From Dehalococcoidia bacterium UBA4060 (GTDB taxonomy: Bacteria; Chloroflexota; Dehalococcoidia; GIF9; UBA5629): a stretch of DNA of 9,801 bases. How positions within the stretch are numbered: the stretch's first letter is position 1; the number at the start of each line of letters is the position of its first letter. Where the stretch lies: the NCBI GenBank assembly GCA_002383665.1, contig DFZI01000009.1, forward strand, positions 61,458 to 71,258. Direction: 5' to 3'. Below are positions 6,751 through 9,801 of the stretch, piece by piece. Under the pieces are notes generated by a model. It searched no databases. It was not told the DNA's origin and saw nothing but the letters and a program-made list of their open reading frames with translations. A program made the position numbers and the translations under genes.

Positions 6751-8149
6751 GAAAACAAGTTTAATCAAAAACGGCAAAGAACTCAAACAACTTCTTGTCT
6801 CACTGGAGGAAGTGATCCTGGCCAAGATCATGGAGTATGCTCGGATAATATTCAGAAAATTGCTGGAGCAGATTGATGCGCTGATCCGGCAATACAGACC
6901 CCGGGATTTAAAGGTCATACATAAGCGGAGCGCCTGGTATCGCACAAGTCTGGGGATGATCTGGGTTAGCAGGAGACGATATCAGGATAAGGACGGCAAA
7001 TACCGCTATCTCCTGGATGAGCTTATGGGAATGGATAAACACCGCCATATTACCCTTGCTGTGAAGGAGATAGCCTGCAGGCTGGCAGGTGAGATGCCTT
7101 TCCGTAAAAGCGCTGAGGTATTAAGCCGGACGACACCGATTGACCTCTCCTTTCCCACCATTCACAGATTGGTTCAGACCGCTCTGGCTGATAGCCAAGG
7201 GGAGAATGAGCAGGCTCTTACCCGCCTGGAAGAGGACGGCGCTTTGCCCGAATCGGAAGGCAGAAAGGCAAGCCTGTTGCTACTTGAAGCTGATGGTGTG
7301 GCCCTATCTTTGCAGAGGGAAGCAAGATCCAAGGCTGAGGTAAAGCTGGGCATTGCCTATGAAGGCTGGGAGAAGGTGGGTCAAGACCGTTACCGCACTG
7401 TCAATAAGACCTGCCATGCAGATATAGTCGGGGAGGAGAGATTCTGGGCAGGCATGGCCTTGAAACTCCATCAGAGATATGACCTGAGTGATACGCAGTA
7501 TATCATTGGTGGAGATGGTGCCAGTTGGATCAAAGAGGGCGTGGATGACTGGGGAGGCCAATACCAGCTCTGTCGGTTCCATCTTAACCGTGCTCTGACC
7601 CGTGCTTTGGGAAATGACAAAGAAACGCTGAGAGCGGTTCAAGATCATTGCCGCCGGGGCGAGGTTGACTCTGCTCTCAGGCTGCTCGGACAGGCCGCAG
7701 GTAGGGTACCTATCACCCAGGCCAAGGAGATCAGACAGGTGAGCAAATATCTCAAATCCAATGCCGATGGGTTGCAGGACTATCGGGAAAACCTGGCTCA
7801 GCCTGACAGTGCCTGGCGCAGAACAGGAGCTATTGAGGGCAACGTGGATAAATTAATCGTGAGGCGGATGAAGAATCAGGGGATGAGCTGGTCTCTGCAA
7901 GGGATCCGCAAGATGTTATGGCTGAGAATCAGCCTGTGCGAGGATAAACTACAGGAGCGTTTATGCTCTCCCAGAGACGAAAATGTTCCCGTCACACTGC
8001 CCGAGAAAATGATACGGAGGTTGATTGATCGTACATTAAAGTATGACTACTATGATTACTTCAGGGCAACGATGCCGGCATTATCTGGCCCTCATTCATC
8101 ACGTCCCTGGGTTGAAATGTTAAAATCTCTGACAAGGATAGCAGTATAA
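6749..8149 (+). CDS. ISLre2-family (UPF0236) transposase
   Basis: This 466-residue protein should catalyse movement of the surrounding insertion sequence. It starts with TTG, supported by AAGGAGG at 6736-6742 with six bases spacing. The N-terminal 60 residues are helical and charged. The middle carries LLLLEADGVALSLQ (Asp182), then IIGGDGASWI (Asp256) and a QLCRFHLNRAL segment, and later GAIEGNVDKLIVRRMKNQGM (Glu363). These acidic residues are the likely DDE triad, by position and by resemblance to the family. The length is normal and no frameshift or stop is visible, so the enzyme may be functional. The TAA stop lies nine bases from the right inverted repeat. An accessory zinc-ribbon domain is not obvious. 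Confidence 0.9.
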   Translation: MKTSLIKNGKELKQLLVSLEEVILAKIMEYARIIFRKLLEQIDALIRQYRPRDLKVIHKRSAWYRTSLGMIWVSRRRYQDKDGKYRYLLDELMGMDKHRHITLAVKEIACRLAGEMPFRKSAEVLSRTTPIDLSFPTIHRLVQTALADSQGENEQALTRLEEDGALPESEGRKASLLLLEADGVALSLQREARSKAEVKLGIAYEGWEKVGQDRYRTVNKTCHADIVGEERFWAGMALKLHQRYDLSDTQYIIGGDGASWIKEGVDDWGGQYQLCRFHLNRALTRALGNDKETLRAVQDHCRRGEVDSALRLLGQAAGRVPITQAKEIRQVSKYLKSNADGLQDYRENLAQPDSAWRRTGAIEGNVDKLIVRRMKNQGMSWSLQGIRKMLWLRISLCEDKLQERLCSPRDENVPVTLPEKMIRRLIDRTLKYDYYDYFRATMPALSGPHSSRPWVEMLKSLTRIAV

Positions 8150-8157
8150 TGTTTTGC

Positions 8158-8200
8158 GAGGTCTCTCTAACTCAAAACCGACAATTTAGAAACTGTAACT
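8158..8200 (-). repeat. Right terminal inverted repeat of the insertion sequence
   Basis: Begins nine bases after the transposase stop with GAGGTCTCTCT, the exact inverse of 6693-6703. The TGTCGGT and AGTTACAGTTT blocks (minus strand) follow outward. The spacer between the two outer blocks is about six bases longer than at the left end. Confidence 0.6.
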
Positions 8201-8235
8201 TCCACCTCGTGTATAATTTTATAAATAAAAAACAC

Positions 8236-8244
8236 TGGTATAAT
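8236..8244 (+). promoter_or_regulatory. Extended -10 promoter candidate for the moaB-like gene
   Basis: TGGTATAAT is a full extended -10 element (TGN plus TATAAT), about 55 bases before the ATG at 8300. No good -35 lies 16-18 bases upstream, as is usual for extended -10 promoters. A second TATAAT occurs at 8212-8217. Both lie just outside the right end of the insertion sequence. Confidence 0.5.
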
Positions 8245-8299
8245 AGAGACACTTCAAATATACGCTACGGCGATACCCATTTATTGAGGGAGGCCTTAC

Positions 8300-8770
8300 A
8301 TGCACAAAGCGGGGATATTGATAATCAAGCTCAAGGATGCAGACCATGAGGCTGTCAATGCCTGCAGCGATATTATCAGCAAAGCCCTCCACAGCATAAA
8401 GGTGACCATCTCAAGAAATGAGGATATACAGTCCAAAGAGGCAGCAGTAGCCAATACGCTGGCCTTATGGGCCGACAGTGGCGAAGTGGATTTCATCATC
8501 ACCAGTGGAGGGACAGGGATTGGTCCCGAAGATATCACTCCCGAGTCTACCAGGTCCGTTGCAGACAGGGAGATACCAGGAATATCCGAGTTAATGCGTC
8601 TGCATGGATATAAACAGCACCAATCTGCCATATTCAGCAGGGCTATAGTTGGCATACGTGGAAAGTGCGTCATCTTCAACCTTCCGGGCAATCCTGGGGC
8701 AGTGCATGAATACATGGAGCTACTCTTGCCACTGATCCCCCATGTGGTTGACGCCGTTCAAATTGAATAG
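8300..8770 (+). CDS. MoaB/MogA-family molybdopterin adenylyltransferase-like protein
   Basis: Members of this family adenylylate molybdopterin before metal insertion, making the Mo/W cofactor in the cytoplasm. The 156 residues fit MoaB/MogA length. Conserved elements are FIITSGGTGIGPEDITPEST (65-84), REIPGISELMR (90-100), the FSRAIVGIRGK segment (112-122) and IFNLPGNPGAVHE (125-137). The acidic residue after the Gly-rich loop (Asp78) is kept. The N-terminus is less typical: after GILII the usual Ser-Asp...Gly...Asp...Ser-Gly stretch is replaced by KLKDADHEAVNACSD, so substrate handling may differ. GGGAGG at 8288-8293 precedes the ATG by six bases. The gene lies directly downstream of the insertion sequence and upstream of a membrane protein and a multi-cluster ferredoxin, which fits a Mo/W enzyme locus. 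Whether it is closer to MoaB or MogA is not decided here. Confidence 0.85.
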   Translation: MHKAGILIIKLKDADHEAVNACSDIISKALHSIKVTISRNEDIQSKEAAVANTLALWADSGEVDFIITSGGTGIGPEDITPESTRSVADREIPGISELMRLHGYKQHQSAIFSRAIVGIRGKCVIFNLPGNPGAVHEYMELLLPLIPHVVDAVQIE

Positions 8771-8801
8771 CCCGACTAACAAAAGGTAAAGGGAGGTCAG
8801 T

Positions 8802-9263
8802 ATGTTCTCCAAAGAATGGTTTATCTATGTATTCGGGCGCTGGATCATTCTTTCCGGAATAGCCGGCGCCTGCCTGCAGGTACTGCTACGCGGCCAACTC
8901 GGCATTCCCGATTTCCCTGCCTTCCTGCTTAACCAGCTCCTGCTGGCATGTGTTTTTTGGTACGTGGATAAATATATATTCCAGCGTCACCTGGTCAAGG
9001 TCAAGGAGCTGTTCAAGTTCCCACGTATCAAGGGACAATTTGATACCAGGCGGGAGTTTGCCAAGATCAGCGAGGAATATGCCCAGTTTTCCCGGGACTT
9101 CAACAACGATCCTGATAACCCTCCGGCATGGCTCCACCGCTTCCTCGACCTGTATCATTCCATCGATATGATGGAGCGTGTGCTGCGGGACAAGGGCATA
9201 GATGTCGACAAAGAGTATCATAAAATCCTGGAGGATAACCGCAGGCGGGGACTGTACGAATAA
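8802..9263 (+). CDS. Two-helix membrane protein of unknown function
   Basis: The 153-residue product has two likely membrane helices near residues 9-29 and 39-58, joined by a short loop (RGQLGIPDFP). A charged soluble tail of about 95 residues follows, predicted helical and probably cytoplasmic, because the second helix ends in YVDKYIFQRH and basic residues. The tail contains EFAKISEEYAQFSRDF, then DNPPAWLHRFLDLYHSIDMM, and ends in a run of charged residues (DNRRRGLYE). A strong GGGAGG at 8791-8796 lies five bases before the ATG. The 31-base gap after the moaB-like gene suggests one transcript. I do not recognise the family; association with Mo/W enzyme genes is the only functional hint. Confidence 0.75.
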   Translation: MFSKEWFIYVFGRWIILSGIAGACLQVLLRGQLGIPDFPAFLLNQLLLACVFWYVDKYIFQRHLVKVKELFKFPRIKGQFDTRREFAKISEEYAQFSRDFNNDPDNPPAWLHRFLDLYHSIDMMERVLRDKGIDVDKEYHKILEDNRRRGLYE

Positions 9264-9356
9264 AACAAATAATGACCAGAAACGGGATTAACCGGGTTTA
9301 TACTCAACAAGCCATTGCCATCGAAAATATCCTGATTAACCACCGGCTTATGCGTT

Positions 9357-9393
9357 AATATTTGCCGTAATAAAGGCTTTTACGGCAAATATT
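9357..9393. repeat. Perfect 14-bp inverted repeat (hairpin)
   Basis: AATATTTGCCGTAA (9357-9370) and TTACGGCAAATATT (9380-9393) are exact inverses around the nine-base loop TAAAGGCTT. The hairpin lies 94 bases after the membrane-protein stop. The stem is AT-rich and the bases after it (TCTCACA) are not a T-run, so it is not a classic intrinsic terminator. It could be a rho-assisted end, an RNA-stabilising stem or an operator for the following promoter. Confidence 0.7.
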
Positions 9394-9414
9394 TCTCACA
9401 TATCAACAGCCATT

Positions 9415-9443
9415 TTGACAAAATAAAAAACATATGTTAATAT
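9415..9443 (+). promoter_or_regulatory. Near-consensus sigma-70 promoter for the ferredoxin-like gene
   Basis: TTGACA at 9415-9420 is a perfect -35. TAATAT at 9438-9443 follows after exactly 17 bases and matches four of six -10 positions. Transcription would start near 9450, leaving a leader of about 53 bases before the ATG at 9503. The leader is very AT-rich, with CATAT/ATATG-type repeats. Confidence 0.6.
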
Positions 9444-9502
9444 ATGCATTACGGTAATAGGTTGCCATATACCATATATAATATTATTTGAAGGTGACTT
9501 TT

Positions 9503-9801
9503 ATGAGGCGTATTTATATTAATGAAGACCTCTGCATGGGATGCGGGCTTTGCCAGGTCTTCTGCACGACTGAGCACTCAAGCTCTAAAAATGTTATCAA
9601 GGCGTACAAGAAAGAGATCCCCACTCCAGTCGCGCGGTTGAGAGTGGAACGCAAAGGAGAGGTGTCCCTCTCGCTGCAATGCCGTCAATGTGATCAACCC
9701 TGGTGTGTTTATTCCTGTCTGACAGGCGCTCTGCAAAAGGACCCTACAAGCGGTGTGGTCACGGTCGACCATAATAAATGTATGGGATGCTGGACCTGCC
9801 T
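9503..9801 (+). CDS. Multi-cluster 4Fe-4S ferredoxin-like protein, 5' part
   Basis: The first 99 complete codons are in the window and the gene runs off the end. Cysteine motifs are C-x2-C-x2-C-x3-C at residues 11-21 (CMGCGLCQVFC), C-x2-C-x4-C-x3-C at residues 60-72 (CRQCDQPWCVYSC), and the start of a third motif at 93-99 (CMGCWTC). This layout is shared by HycB/CooF/DmsB-type electron-transfer subunits that carry three or four [4Fe-4S] clusters and pass electrons between a redox enzyme and its partner. The ATG at 9503 has AAGGTGA at 9491-9497 as ribosome site. With the moaB-like gene 0.7 kb upstream, a Mo- or W-pterin oxidoreductase such as an aldehyde:ferredoxin oxidoreductase may follow; that is inference, because the partner gene is not visible. 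Confidence 0.88.
   Translation, partial: MRRIYINEDLCMGCGLCQVFCTTEHSSSKNVIKAYKKEIPTPVARLRVERKGEVSLSLQCRQCDQPWCVYSCLTGALQKDPTSGVVTVDHNKCMGCWTC

Larger units (their letters stand above)
6659..8200 (+). mobile_element. Insertion sequence of the ISLre2/UPF0236 type
   Basis: The element is about 1.54 kb, in the size range known for ISLre2-family elements. It holds one intact transposase gene flanked by inverted matches. Left blocks are AGTAACAGTTT (6659-6669), TGTCAGT (6670-6676) and AGAGAGACCTC (6693-6703). Right blocks, read on the minus strand, are AGTTACAGTTT (8200-8190), TGTCGGT (8183-8177) and AGAGAGACCTC (8168-8158). The blocks keep the same order at both ends but with different spacers. 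I could not find a matching target duplication of about 9 bp outside these limits, so the exact ends may differ by some bases or the duplication may have decayed. Confidence 0.75.

Noticed and set aside
6553..6945. 130-codon minus-strand open frame across the left end of the insertion sequence
   Set aside because: It overlaps the terminal repeat, promoter and start of a clear transposase gene, and its translation resembles nothing known to me.
8149..8349. 66-codon open frame starting at the transposase stop
   Set aside because: It runs across the right inverted repeat and the moaB-like promoter and into the moaB-like gene in another frame, with no ribosome site.
1..9801. CRISPR array, tRNA, rRNA or phage attachment site
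   Set aside because: No regularly spaced direct repeats, no tRNA-like cloverleaf with TTCRA-type arm, and no rRNA-like sequence were noticed on either strand.

Overview
The window reads as a bacterial chromosome segment, probably from an anaerobe. The evidence is bacterial operon structure with strong Shine-Dalgarno sites, a histidine operon that keeps a HisZ subunit, a molybdopterin-biosynthesis gene of the MoaB/MogA type, and a ferredoxin-like protein with at least three Fe-S motifs of the kind found beside Mo/W oxidoreductases. A Dehalococcoidia-like (Chloroflexota) source is a guess from gene style and order; nothing in the window proves it.

Bases 1-4957 hold the distal part of a tightly packed histidine operon on the + strand: the 3' end of hisZ, then hisG, hisD, hisC and hisB. 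The first four genes overlap at their ends, so they are probably co-transcribed and translationally coupled. The most unusual gene is hisG. It encodes 478 residues, about twice the short-form HisG length, because two catalytic-domain copies are fused head to tail. Each copy has lost different conserved elements, so the protein looks like a covalently linked, asymmetric HisG pair working with HisZ.

Bases 4961-5737 (- strand) are the remains of a membrane-anchored gamma-glutamyltransferase. Only the N-terminal anchor and the C-terminal part remain, joined at a shared Gly-Asn-Ala-Val stretch. The middle, including the catalytic threonine, is gone, and there is also an in-frame TAG. Bases 5738-6069 show no convincing gene. 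Bases 6070-6480 (- strand) encode a small four-helix membrane protein of unknown function.

Bases of about 6659-8200 are an insertion sequence of the ISLre2/UPF0236 type with an intact 466-residue transposase. A perfect 12-bp inverted repeat can hide the transposase ribosome-binding site and TTG start, but only in transcripts entering from outside, because the predicted native promoter starts RNA downstream of the first arm.

Bases 8212-9801 return to chromosomal genes on the + strand: a moaB/mogA-like gene behind an extended -10 promoter directly beside the insertion sequence, a two-helix membrane protein of unknown function, a 239-base gap with a perfect 14-bp hairpin and a near-consensus promoter, and the start of the multi-cluster ferredoxin. 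Together these suggest the edge of a molybdenum- or tungsten-enzyme locus whose catalytic subunit lies beyond the window.
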